Positions 6,056 through 13,091 of a DNA stretch of 13,091 bases are shown here, piece by piece. How positions within the stretch are numbered: position 1 is the stretch's first letter; each line of letters begins with the position of its first letter. The DNA is from Lipingzhangella_A rawalii (GTDB taxonomy: Bacteria; Actinomycetota; Actinomycetes; Streptosporangiales; Streptosporangiaceae): contig NZ_JAVLVT010000019.1 of NCBI RefSeq assembly GCF_031628175.1, positions 1 through 13,091 on the forward strand, read 5' to 3'. The notes under the pieces are model-generated. The model worked only from the letters and a program-made list of their open reading frames with translations. It searched no databases and had not been told where the DNA came from. A program made the translations under genes and the position numbers.

Positions 6056-8932
6056 GTGCCATCCCAGAAGGGCAGCGCCCGCAAGGGCGGCTCGTCGGAC
6101 CAGGCCACCGAGGCCATCGATTCCGCGGAGGCGAACCGTCTCGTCATCGTGGAGTCGCCCGCCAAGGCGAAGACGATCGCCGGCTACCTTGGCCGAGGAT
6201 TCGTCGTCGAGTCCAGCATCGGGCACATCCGCGACCTGCCGGACAAGGCCGCTGAGATTCCCGCCAAGTACAAGTCCGAGCCCTGGGCACGCCTCGGCGT
6301 GAACGTGGAGGCGGACTTCTCGCCGCTCTACGTGGTCAACAGCGACAAGAAGGCGCAGGTGAAGAAGCTCAAGGAGCTCTTGGCCGAGGCCGACGAGTTG
6401 TATCTGGCCACGGACGAGGACCGGGAGGGCGAGGCGATCGCCTGGCACCTCAACGAGGAACTCAAGCCTCGTGTCCCCGTGAAGCGCATGGTCTTCAACG
6501 AGATCACACGGGAGGCGATCCAGCAGGCGGCCGCCAACACCAGGGAGTTGAACGCCCGACTGGTCGACGCGCAGGAAACCCGCCGCATCCTGGATCGCCT
6601 GTACGGGTACGAGGTTTCCCCCGTGCTGTGGAAGAAGGTCATGCCCAAGCTCTCGGCTGGCCGCGTCCAGTCGGTCGCGACGCGACTGGTCGTGGAGCGG
6701 GAACGTGAACGAATGGCGTTCCGGTCCGCCGAGTACTGGGACCTCAAGGGTGTTTTCTCCACTACAGCGGGCACGGCAGAAACACCCGGAGTGGTCACGG
6801 CAACTCTGGCCTCGGTGGACGGAGCCCGCGTCGCCCAGGGGCGGGACTTCAGCTCTACCGGAGAGCTACGGGCGGCCTCCGGGGTCGTACACCTGGACGA
6901 GTCCGCCGCGCGTAGCCTTGCCGAACGGCTGGACGGCACGGAGTTCGCGGTGAGTTCCGTGGAGCGCAAACCCTATAAGCGGGCTCCCTACGCACCGTTC
7001 CGTACCACCACCCTCCAGCAGGAGGCCGCCCGTAAGCTCGGCTTCTCCGCGAAGCAGACGATGCAGGTGGCCCAGCGGCTCTACGAGAACGGTTTCATCA
7101 CCTACATGCGAACCGACAGCATCACGCTGTCCGAGAGCGCACTGAACGCGGCCCGCGGCCAGGCGATCGAGCTGTATGGACAGAACTATGTTCCACCCAA
7201 GGCGCGGGTGTACTCCAGCAAGGTCAAGAACGCCCAGGAGGCACACGAGGCGATCCGTCCAGCCGGAGACTCCTTCCGGACCCCCGCGGAGACGGGCCTC
7301 ACCGGAGCCGAGTTCCGGCTCTACGAACTGATCTGGAAACGCACCGTCGCCTCACAGATGAAGGACGCGGTGGGCGAGTCGGTGACCGTGCGGATCGCGG
7401 GGACCTCCACGGCGCGGGAGCAGGTGGAGTTCACCGCGACCGGGAAGGTGATCAGTTTCCACGGTTTCCTCAAGGCCTACGTCGAGGGGTCGGACGACCC
7501 GGAGGCCGAACTGGATGACCGCGAACGACAGCTTCCGCCATTGGCCGAGGACGATCCGTTGACGGTGACGGAGCTGGAGGCGGAGGCCCACAGCACCCGC
7601 CCGCCCGCCCGCTACACCGAGGCCAGCCTGGTGAAGGAGCTGGAAGAACGGGAGATCGGACGCCCGTCCACCTACGCTTCGATCATCGCCACGATCCTGG
7701 ACCGCGGCTACGTCTTCAAGAAGGGCTCCGCCCTGGTCCCCGCGTTCCTGGCCTTCGCGGTTGTGCAGCTCATGGAACGCCACTTCGGCAACCTGATCGA
7801 CTATGACTTCACCGCCCGCATGGAGGAACTCCTCGACGAGATCGCCCGTGGCGAGGCCGAGCGCGTGCCCTGGCTACGTCGGTTCTACTTCGGCGACGAG
7901 GAGCAGACCGGGCTGCGGGAGCTGGTTGGTGACCAGCTGGCCGAAATCGACCCCAGAGAGATCAGCTCCCTGCCGGTCCCCGACTCGGACATTGTCCTTC
8001 GCGTGGGACGGTACGGCCCCTACCTGGAACGGGACGGTCAGCGCGTTAACGTTCCCGAGGATCTGGCCCCCGATGAGCTCACCGCCGAGCTCGCCGAAGA
8101 GCTGTTCGCCCGCCCGTCCGGGGACCGGGAACTGGGACAGGATCCGGAGACCGGACGGACAATCGTCGCCAGGAGCGGCAGGTTCGGCCCCTACGTCACC
8201 GAGATCATCGAGGATCCGACCGCGAACGCGGAAACCATAGCCGGCGCGGACTCCGGGACCACCAAGGGCAAGTCGACGAAGAGCAAGTCCAAAGCGCCCA
8301 AGCCGCGCACTGCCTCCCTGCTGCGCTCGATGTCCCTGGAGACGATCACCCTTGAGGAGGCCCTCAGCCTGCTCTCGCTGCCGCGGGTCGTCGGCGAGCT
8401 GGACGGCGAACAGGTGACCGCGCAGAACGGCCGTTTCGGCCCCTACCTGCGCAAGGGAACGGACAGTAGGTCCCTGGAAACCGAAGAGCAGATCTTCACC
8501 GTCACGTTGGAGGAGGCCCGCGAGCTGTTCGCCAAGCCCAAACAGCGAGGGCGGCGCGGCGGCGCGACGGCCCCCCCGTTGCGGGAACTCGGCTCGGACC
8601 TCGAGACCGGAAAGGAACTGGTCATCAAGGACGGTCGCTTCGGCCCGTACGTCACCGATGGGGAGACCAACGCCTCGCTGCGCAAGGGGGACGAGGTTGA
8701 AAGCATCACCCTCGAACGTGCATCGGAGCTCATGGCCGACCGTAGAGCGAAGGCCCCGGCCAAGAAGAGCGGATCGAAGCAGGCGAGCAAGAGCACCGCC
8801 GGCAAGAGCACCGCCGGCAAGAGCACCGCCGGCAAGAGCACCGCCGGCAAGAGCACCGGCAGCAAGAAGAAGACCACGGCCGCGCGTACGACTACGGGTG
8901 GCGAGTCGGACCCAGATTCGCACCCAGAGTAA
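6056..8932 (+). CDS. topA: DNA topoisomerase I (type IA)
   Basis: The 958-residue enzyme relaxes negatively supercoiled DNA by cutting one strand through a tyrosine link. The TOPRIM domain is clear: VIVESPAKAKT at 30-40 (E33) and the metal-binding DEDREGE at 120-126. The catalytic Y350 sits in FITYMRTDS, with R352 beside it. The C-terminal half has no zinc-finger cysteines. It carries GRYGPY/GRFGPY repeats at 651, 708, 792 and 860 and ends in a lysine-rich tail, as in other actinobacterial TopA proteins. In Streptomyces, such lysine repeats raise processivity and stabilise DNA binding. The start is GTG with AGGGGA at 6044-6049. The tmk fusion follows 258 bases later, the usual actinomycete order. 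topA expression is often supercoiling-sensitive; no such signal can be proven here. Confidence 0.97.
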   Translation: MPSQKGSARKGGSSDQATEAIDSAEANRLVIVESPAKAKTIAGYLGRGFVVESSIGHIRDLPDKAAEIPAKYKSEPWARLGVNVEADFSPLYVVNSDKKAQVKKLKELLAEADELYLATDEDREGEAIAWHLNEELKPRVPVKRMVFNEITREAIQQAAANTRELNARLVDAQETRRILDRLYGYEVSPVLWKKVMPKLSAGRVQSVATRLVVERERERMAFRSAEYWDLKGVFSTTAGTAETPGVVTATLASVDGARVAQGRDFSSTGELRAASGVVHLDESAARSLAERLDGTEFAVSSVERKPYKRAPYAPFRTTTLQQEAARKLGFSAKQTMQVAQRLYENGFITYMRTDSITLSESALNAARGQAIELYGQNYVPPKARVYSSKVKNAQEAHEAIRPAGDSFRTPAETGLTGAEFRLYELIWKRTVASQMKDAVGESVTVRIAGTSTAREQVEFTATGKVISFHGFLKAYVEGSDDPEAELDDRERQLPPLAEDDPLTVTELEAEAHSTRPPARYTEASLVKELEEREIGRPSTYASIIATILDRGYVFKKGSALVPAFLAFAVVQLMERHFGNLIDYDFTARMEELLDEIARGEAERVPWLRRFYFGDEEQTGLRELVGDQLAEIDPREISSLPVPDSDIVLRVGRYGPYLERDGQRVNVPEDLAPDELTAELAEELFARPSGDRELGQDPETGRTIVARSGRFGPYVTEIIEDPTANAETIAGADSGTTKGKSTKSKSKAPKPRTASLLRSMSLETITLEEALSLLSLPRVVGELDGEQVTAQNGRFGPYLRKGTDSRSLETEEQIFTVTLEEARELFAKPKQRGRRGGATAPPLRELGSDLETGKELVIKDGRFGPYVTDGETNASLRKGDEVESITLERASELMADRRAKAPAKKSGSKQASKSTAGKSTAGKSTAGKSTAGKSTGSKKKTTAARTTTGGESDPDSHPE
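8789..8863 (+). repeat. Tandem 15-bp repeats in the topA lysine tail
   Basis: Four identical units of AAGAGCACCGCCGGC (Lys-Ser-Thr-Ala-Gly) at 8789-8848 are followed by one variant ending GGCAGC. They start at residue 912. The 15-base length keeps the frame, so copy number can vary between strains. The tail continues with KKKTTAARTTT. Confidence 0.95.
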
Positions 8933-9178
8933 GGGCCGGGACCCGGGACACAGCCACGTGACCCCGCAGACCAAGCGAGTGGTGTAGGCGTCCCCGAGGG
9001 GGCCAGCGGAGTCCACCGGGGCTGTCGCGGAGATGGGTGCGTGGCCGCAGGGCCGCTGTGCCCGAGTACGCGCGGCGTGGCAGGGCACGGTCCCGGGATA
9101 GTCTGGAACAGCGCTGGGGCGTTGGCGACACGACGACGCGACGCGCCTCGGTCCGACAAATCCGCCACAAACCACCGA

Positions 9179-9184
9179 TACTCT
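9179..9184 (+). promoter_or_regulatory. Candidate -10 box for a leaderless tmk transcript
   Basis: TACTCT lies exactly 12 to 7 bases before the chosen ATG, so transcription from its usual distance would start at the A of the ATG. No ribosome site precedes the ATG. A weak -35 such as CCGACA (9153-9158) gives a 20-base spacer. Leaderless mRNAs are common in actinomycetes. Another TAGTCT box lies near 9099. Confidence 0.35.
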
Positions 9185-9190
9185 GACGCA

Positions 9191-11251
9191 ATGAGCAGAC
9201 ACGGCCCCCTTGGAGCGCCCGTAGACGTCACGAACGTCTTGCAGATCAAGTCGTTCCGTCGCCTGTGGATCTCGCTGTCCCTGTCCAGCCTTGGTGACTG
9301 GCTCAGCTTGCTCGCGCTGATGTCCCTGGCGACCATCTATACGCAGGGCCACCCCGCGATCGTGCAGTACTTCGCGGTCAGCGGTGTGGTCATTCTGAAG
9401 CTCGCCCCATACCTGCTCTTCGGCCCGATCGCTGGATGGCTGGCGGACCGTGTAGACCGCAAAGTCATTCTGGTGGCCGGAGACCTGCTCCGGGCAGCCC
9501 TCTACATCTCGATCCCCCTCGTGGGCAGGCTGGACTGGCTGCTCATCGCGAACTTCCTGGCGGAGTGCATCGCCCTGTTCTGGACGCCCGCCAAGGACGC
9601 CACGGTGCCCAACCTGGTGCCCAAACGGAAACTCGAACAGGCCAACCAGCTCAGCCTGCTGACCACCTACGGTTCAGCCCCGGTGGCCGCCGGACTGTTC
9701 ACCGTGCTCGCCGCGGCGAGCACGGTGGTTGCCGGGGCGGTTCCGGGCCTGAACCCGGACACCGCAGACGTGGCGCTGTACATCAACGGTGTGACGTTCC
9801 TGATCGCCGGTGCGGTGATCTTCAGCCTGTCGATCCCCAAGAACTCGCACAACATCCCGCCCCAACAGAACATGTGGCGGGTCATCTGGGAGGGCTGGCG
9901 CTATGCGGCCGGCACCCGGCTCGTGCGGGGGTTGCTCCTGGGAATGCTGGGCGCATTCGCCGCGGGCGGAGCGGTCGTCGGAGTGGCACGCCCCTTCGTG
10001 GACACTCTCGAAGCGGGTAACGCCGGGTTTGGCCTGTTGTTCGGCGCCGTGTTCACCGGTATGGCTGCCGGGATGTTCCTCGGTCCTCGGCTGCTGCACA
10101 ACGTCAGCCGCCGCCGCATGTTCGGGGTCGGGATCGGAGTGTCCGGGGTGGCGATGATCATCATCGGGCTGGTGCCCGAAATGGTTCTTGCCGCGCTGCT
10201 GGCTCTCGTTGTGGGCGCCGGAGCCGGAATCGCCTGGATCATCGGTCTCACCCTGCTCGGTCAGGAAGTGGAGGACGAGGTACGCGGACGCACGTTCGCG
10301 TTCCTGCACGCCTCGGCACGCGTGGTGCTGTTGGGTGCGGTGGCCCTGGCTCCGCTGGTTGCGGCTGCGGTGGGACACCAACGATTCAGCATGGGCGAGG
10401 TGAGCTACGACCTGTACGGGTCGAGCGCCGTCCTCGTCGTCAGTGGGTTGCTTGCCCTGATCGTTGCGGTGATTACGTTCCGGCAGATGAACGATCGTCC
10501 CGGCGAGCCGGTTCTGGGCGAGATCATCTCCGCACTGCGCGGAACCAAGACCCGCGGCGAGGCGGGGACCCAGGCGGACCTGCCCGGGACCTTCATCGTG
10601 CTGGAAGGTGGCGAGGGAGCCGGCAAGTCCACACAGGTGCGGCAGCTGGCCATCTGGCTTCGGGAGGAAGGGTTCGACGTGGTCACCACACGCGAGCCCG
10701 GAGCCACCAAACTCGGGATGCGCCTGCGTTCCCTCCTGCTGGACCGGGAGAATATCGGAGCGAGCCCCCGGTGCGAGGTGCTGCTCTACGCTGCGGACCG
10801 TGCCGAACACGTCGAGACCGTGATCCGTCCCGCCCTGGCCCGCGGGGCCATCGTCATCAGTGACCGGTATGTGGACTCGAGTCTTGCCTACCAGGGGGCT
10901 GGCCGGGAGCTCTCCGAGCAGGAGATCACCTCGGTGAACACCTGGGCGACGGGAGGACTCACCCCCCATCTGACCGTATTGCTGGACATCCCGCACGAGC
11001 AGGGCACGGCCCGGCTGGGGGAGCCCGGCGACCGTGTCGAGGACGAGCCTGCCGAGTTTCACTCCCGCGTTCGGGCGGGCTTCAAAGCCCTCGCGGAACG
11101 TGAGCCGGACCGTTACCTGGTGGTGGATGCCCAACAGCCCGTGGAGAGCATTACACACACCATTCAGCAGCGGCTGCGGCCCCTGTTGCCGGATCCGGTG
11201 CCGGACCAGTCGGAAGCACCCACCTCAGCGATGCCCATCGTCGGCGAGTAG
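9191..11251 (+). CDS. tmk: MFS-type transporter fused to thymidylate kinase
   Basis: The 686-residue product joins two proteins. Residues 1 to about 436 form a multi-helix major facilitator domain with motif A after helix 2 (GWLADRVDRK, 82-91). A linker of about 30 residues follows. The C-terminal part, from about residue 466, is a full-length thymidylate kinase, which phosphorylates dTMP to dTDP with ATP. It has Walker A (GGEGAGKS, 473-480), REPG at 501-504 and DRY at 558-560. The P-loop lacks an arginine, as in the bacterial type with its basic residue in the lid. With an even helix number the kinase would face the cytoplasm. Similar fusions are annotated in Streptomyces and relatives; the substrate of the transporter half is unknown. 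The frame extends upstream to 9041, but the ATG at 9191 starts just before the conserved sequence. A strong hairpin follows three bases after the stop. Confidence 0.92.
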   Translation: MSRHGPLGAPVDVTNVLQIKSFRRLWISLSLSSLGDWLSLLALMSLATIYTQGHPAIVQYFAVSGVVILKLAPYLLFGPIAGWLADRVDRKVILVAGDLLRAALYISIPLVGRLDWLLIANFLAECIALFWTPAKDATVPNLVPKRKLEQANQLSLLTTYGSAPVAAGLFTVLAAASTVVAGAVPGLNPDTADVALYINGVTFLIAGAVIFSLSIPKNSHNIPPQQNMWRVIWEGWRYAAGTRLVRGLLLGMLGAFAAGGAVVGVARPFVDTLEAGNAGFGLLFGAVFTGMAAGMFLGPRLLHNVSRRRMFGVGIGVSGVAMIIIGLVPEMVLAALLALVVGAGAGIAWIIGLTLLGQEVEDEVRGRTFAFLHASARVVLLGAVALAPLVAAAVGHQRFSMGEVSYDLYGSSAVLVVSGLLALIVAVITFRQMNDRPGEPVLGEIISALRGTKTRGEAGTQADLPGTFIVLEGGEGAGKSTQVRQLAIWLREEGFDVVTTREPGATKLGMRLRSLLLDRENIGASPRCEVLLYAADRAEHVETVIRPALARGAIVISDRYVDSSLAYQGAGRELSEQEITSVNTWATGGLTPHLTVLLDIPHEQGTARLGEPGDRVEDEPAEFHSRVRAGFKALAEREPDRYLVVDAQQPVESITHTIQQRLRPLLPDPVPDQSEAPTSAMPIVGE

Positions 11252-11253
11252 TC

Positions 11254-11301
11254 CGCACGCGTCCGGCCCCTGTTCGGTCCCGGCGGGGCCGGACGCGTGC
11301 G
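11254..11301 (+). terminator. Strong hairpin terminator after tmk
   Basis: A perfect 17-bp stem (11254-11270 with 11285-11301, core ACGCGTCCGG) closes a 14-base loop. It starts three bases after the tmk stop and should isolate the topA-tmk core from the secreted-protein genes downstream. Confidence 0.85.
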
Positions 11302-11303
11302 AC

Positions 11304-11333
11304 TTGCACGGGGATCCCACCCGTGGGTATTGA
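11304..11333 (+). promoter_or_regulatory. Candidate promoter for the FSPD-ending secreted protein
   Basis: TTGCAC (11304-11309) is followed after 18 bases by TATTGA (11328-11333). The same TTGCAC hexamer precedes the paralogue at 1921. The predicted leader would be over 100 bases. A competing TAGTGT box at 11371-11376 lacks a good -35. Weak pattern evidence. Confidence 0.25.
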
Positions 11334-11456
11334 TTTTTCGAAACGGCACACACACGCCCCAGTGGGGTGCTAGTGTCGGCGACGACGACAGAGAGTTATT
11401 CGTTCGTCTCTCTTGGTTTCCATAGGTCCGTGGTGCACGGCGAAGGGACAGCAGCA

Positions 11457-12473
11457 ATGGCATGGGCAGCTTTCCGGCGGCGCGATGCGCGTCGTTCGAC
11501 GAAAGCTTCGGCCATGCGCGGCATCCTGCTGCGGAGTCTCACCACGACCGGCTTTCTCTGCTGTGCCTGGCTGGCGGGAACCTCGATCGCAAGTGCGGAG
11601 GACAGCGCCCCGCAGTCCGAGGGATCCGGGGCGGTCGCCGTGGCGGTCTCCGCCGAGGCGGCAGAAGAAGCGGTAGCCGGACCCACCAACGAGATCGAGG
11701 ATACGGCCGACAGCACCGCCTCGACCGGGGCGGGGCTCACCGACGTTTCCGAGGACACCGTCACCACGGCCGTGGACACCGCGGACGAGACTCTGTCCTC
11801 GTCCGCGACCGTGGACGGCTCCACCCCACTGTCTGGGCTGTCTGGCACACAGGACGCGGAGCTTCCGGCATCGGAGAGCCCCGTGGATTCGCTGGGGCTC
11901 CAGGAGTCGGACACACTGCCGGATCCCGCCGAGACTGCCGGTGAGGTTCGCGGTGCAGCCGGGAATGTGCTGGACCGCGTACTGCCGCAGGACCCGGCAC
12001 AGCTTCCGGGGGCGGTGGCGGCCCACAGCCCCGATGGTGTGGAGCCTGCGCCCCGCAAGCCCCACCCAGAGGCGGACGTGGCACCGGAGCAGAGTACAAC
12101 GCCCGGGGGTGTCGGCGGCGACGCTTCTGAACCTCGCGGATCGAGTCGTATCGGTATGGTTCCGCCAGGGGAGCACACTTCTTCCCTCGTCACCACGGCG
12201 GCAGCCGACGCCGTGGCCCTTGCCCAGGAGTCGAGTCACGGATCCCCGGGCCTAGCATCTTCTCCGGTCGAGCGACACAGTATGGTCGAGCGGCACGGTG
12301 GCGCCGCGTCGAACGGCCCCACCGCGCAGGCCGGCGGCAGTCTCGTGCCCGCGGTGGAGCACACCGTTCAGGGCCTCCCCCCAGCGACAGGCGCGCTTCT
12401 GCGCCTGGTGCCGGATCCTGAGGTGGCCGGACCTCGCGGCCTTGGTGACTCGCCGGGATTCTCCCCGGACTAG
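11457..12473 (+). CDS. Secreted low-complexity protein with C-terminal FSPD
   Basis: I do not recognise the family. The 338-residue protein starts with an arginine-rich N terminus (FRRRDARRSTK), a hydrophobic core at about 23-46 with two adjacent cysteines (FLCCAWLAG), and a likely cut at ASA|E, residues 47/48. No canonical lipobox is present. The mature part is rich in Ala, Ser, Thr, Asp, Glu, Gly and Pro, so it is probably disordered. Its end, LLRLVPDP then SPGFSPD, parallels the LRLV, VPD, PSYSPD end of the protein at 1921-2976. The signal region has the same plan (WLAG against WLCGG). The ATG at 11457 has GAAGGGA about nine bases before it; an ATG at 11514 lacks a ribosome site. The gene follows the tmk terminator and has its own gap of about 200 bases, so it is probably transcribed alone. 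Confidence 0.75.
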   Translation: MAWAAFRRRDARRSTKASAMRGILLRSLTTTGFLCCAWLAGTSIASAEDSAPQSEGSGAVAVAVSAEAAEEAVAGPTNEIEDTADSTASTGAGLTDVSEDTVTTAVDTADETLSSSATVDGSTPLSGLSGTQDAELPASESPVDSLGLQESDTLPDPAETAGEVRGAAGNVLDRVLPQDPAQLPGAVAAHSPDGVEPAPRKPHPEADVAPEQSTTPGGVGGDASEPRGSSRIGMVPPGEHTSSLVTTAAADAVALAQESSHGSPGLASSPVERHSMVERHGGAASNGPTAQAGGSLVPAVEHTVQGLPPATGALLRLVPDPEVAGPRGLGDSPGFSPD

Positions 12474-12475
12474 CT

Positions 12476-12490
12476 CCGGAACCGTTCCGG
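12476..12490 (+). terminator. Short hairpin after the FSPD-ending gene
   Basis: CCGGAA-CCG-TTCCGG, a perfect 6-bp stem with a 3-base loop, starts two bases after the stop. It is short and lacks a T-run, so it is a weak terminator candidate. Confidence 0.45.
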
Positions 12491-12799
12491 CTCGACGACG
12501 GCCCGTGGTAGCAGCACCGTCGGTGGCCCGGGGACAGCACCGATCCTGGTATCGATCTCCCGGAAACCTGCCGACCACCGGTACTCGCTCGCGACCCCAC
12601 CTCGCCCCTCGTCGAACCGAGACCAGCGCGCGGTAGCGCTGACCAGCCGAACCTGCTCGGAGGGTTGACGTGCGCCTCGTGGCTGAGCCACGCGGCGTTC
12701 GCCAGCCCGAGATCCGCCAGATTTCTCGGCTGAGCTCACCGGTTCCCAGAGCGATCCCCACCAGCACTCTCGCTCGGTTCCGGGGAGTGGATCCCACAG

Positions 12800-12820
12800 G
12801 CCACATCACAGCGATGTGGC
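12800..12820. promoter_or_regulatory. Dyad GCCACATC-N5-GATGTGGC
   Basis: Perfect 8-base arms with a 5-base spacer lie 44 bases before the ATG at 12865. A TACGTT box (12832-12837) that could serve as -10 lies just after it, so a regulator bound here would cover the -35 region. It could also be a short hairpin. This is the best operator-like site in the window. Confidence 0.45.
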
Positions 12821-12864
12821 GTCGACACCAGTACGTTTACCGAAGACAACGAGGGGTTTCCCGA

Positions 12865-13091
12865 ATGCGTAGTACCGTTTCCACCTCCGCAAAGGCCGTT
12901 TTCGTCGCCGTCGGCGCAGCCACCTTCGTGGGCTTCGGCTCGGCCTTCGCCAGTGCCGACGTTCTGGACACCGCCCCCGCGGCCCCTGGCCCAGACGGCC
13001 TCGTGGACGCGGTCACCGAACCGGTGTCGGGCGCCGTGGGTGGTGACGTTTCCACCCCGGCGGGGGAGACACCGCCGGTGCCCGAGGACGC
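12865..13091 (+). CDS. Secreted protein, N-terminal part only
   Basis: The gene runs off the right edge; 75 codons are visible. It starts with a signal peptide: MRSTVSTSAK, a hydrophobic core through VGFGSAFA, and a clean ASA|D cleavage site at residues 31/32. The mature start is DVLDTAPAAPGPDG and then short Val/Gly/Pro-rich turns. It is not clearly chaplin-like in the visible part, although its signal peptide resembles those of the two chaplin-like genes. GAGGGG at 12851-12856 lies eight bases before the ATG. The visible part is too short to name a family; it is probably another surface or spore-wall protein of the cluster. Confidence 0.75.
   Translation, partial: MRSTVSTSAKAVFVAVGAATFVGFGSAFASADVLDTAPAAPGPDGLVDAVTEPVSGAVGGDVSTPAGETPPVPED

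Larger units (their letters stand above)
12474..12864. other. Intergenic gap between two secreted-protein genes
   Basis: I find no supported gene in these 391 bases. One minus-strand frame (12470-12739, 89 residues, GTG start) is open but has no family resemblance that I know and only a moderate ribosome site. Besides the first hairpin, the gap holds a CGTGGC-TGA-GCCACG dyad at 12678-12692 and an 8-base-arm dyad at 12800-12820. Its size suggests a regulated promoter for the gene at 12865. Confidence 0.5.

Noticed and set aside
5829..6062. Upstream extension of the DUF5703-like gene on the minus strand
   Set aside because: The extra 78 codons overlap the topA start region and do not resemble the family, whose members begin near MLEYE.
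7874..9352. Minus-strand frame of 492 codons opposite the end of topA
   Set aside because: Shadow of topA, including an ALAGG repeat that simply mirrors the lysine-tail repeat. No recognisable domain.
9674..11158. Minus-strand frame of 494 codons opposite the transporter-kinase gene
   Set aside because: Shadow; histidine- and glutamine-rich with no motif, while the plus strand has clear Walker A and transporter motifs.
12470..12739. Minus-strand frame of 89 codons with GTG start
   Set aside because: Open and moderately GC-biased at third positions, but no known family, weak ribosome site, and it ends across the stop of the plus-strand gene. It could be a gene remnant; I could not support it.

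Overview
The window looks like chromosome of a high-GC, mycelial-type actinomycete. I see GC-rich codons throughout, a TopA with GRFGPY-type C-terminal repeats and a lysine-rich tail, a membrane transporter fused to thymidylate kinase, and chaplin-like surface proteins. A Nocardiopsis-like or related lineage is my inference from the gene style; there is no rRNA or other marker to prove it. I see no tRNA, rRNA, CRISPR array, insertion sequence or phage gene.

Layout, left to right. Positions 1-490 hold no convincing gene but contain a G-run cluster of quadruplex form and two equal-sized dyads before the first gene. Positions 491-1729 encode a membrane-anchored phospholipase D-superfamily enzyme with two HKD motifs. 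Next come three exported proteins on the same strand: a low-complexity acidic protein ending in YSPD (1921-2976), a chaplin-like protein with a 25-unit pentapeptide stalk and an LPVTG sorting signal (3150-4007), and a cysteine-free protein with five chaplin-like domains (4256-5467). Two hairpins follow.

A small DUF5703-like gene (5643-5828, minus strand) lies between that cluster and topA. topA (6056-8932) and the transporter-tmk fusion (9191-11251) form the housekeeping core, closed by a 17-bp-stem hairpin three bases after the tmk stop. Downstream are two more exported proteins: a second low-complexity protein ending in FSPD (11457-12473), and the first 75 codons of a third secreted protein that runs off the window (12865-13091).

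Taken together, a DNA topology and dTMP-synthesis core is flanked on both sides by genes for the cell surface. The two chaplin-like proteins share almost the same first mature domain. One carries cysteines and a wall anchor; the other is soluble, cysteine-free and multi-domain. I infer that they could co-assemble into a surface coat, the anchored one as base and the repeated one as polymer. The two SPD-ending proteins look like members of one secreted family with a conserved C-terminal tip. This surface set is the most unusual part of the window; its function cannot be proven from sequence alone.
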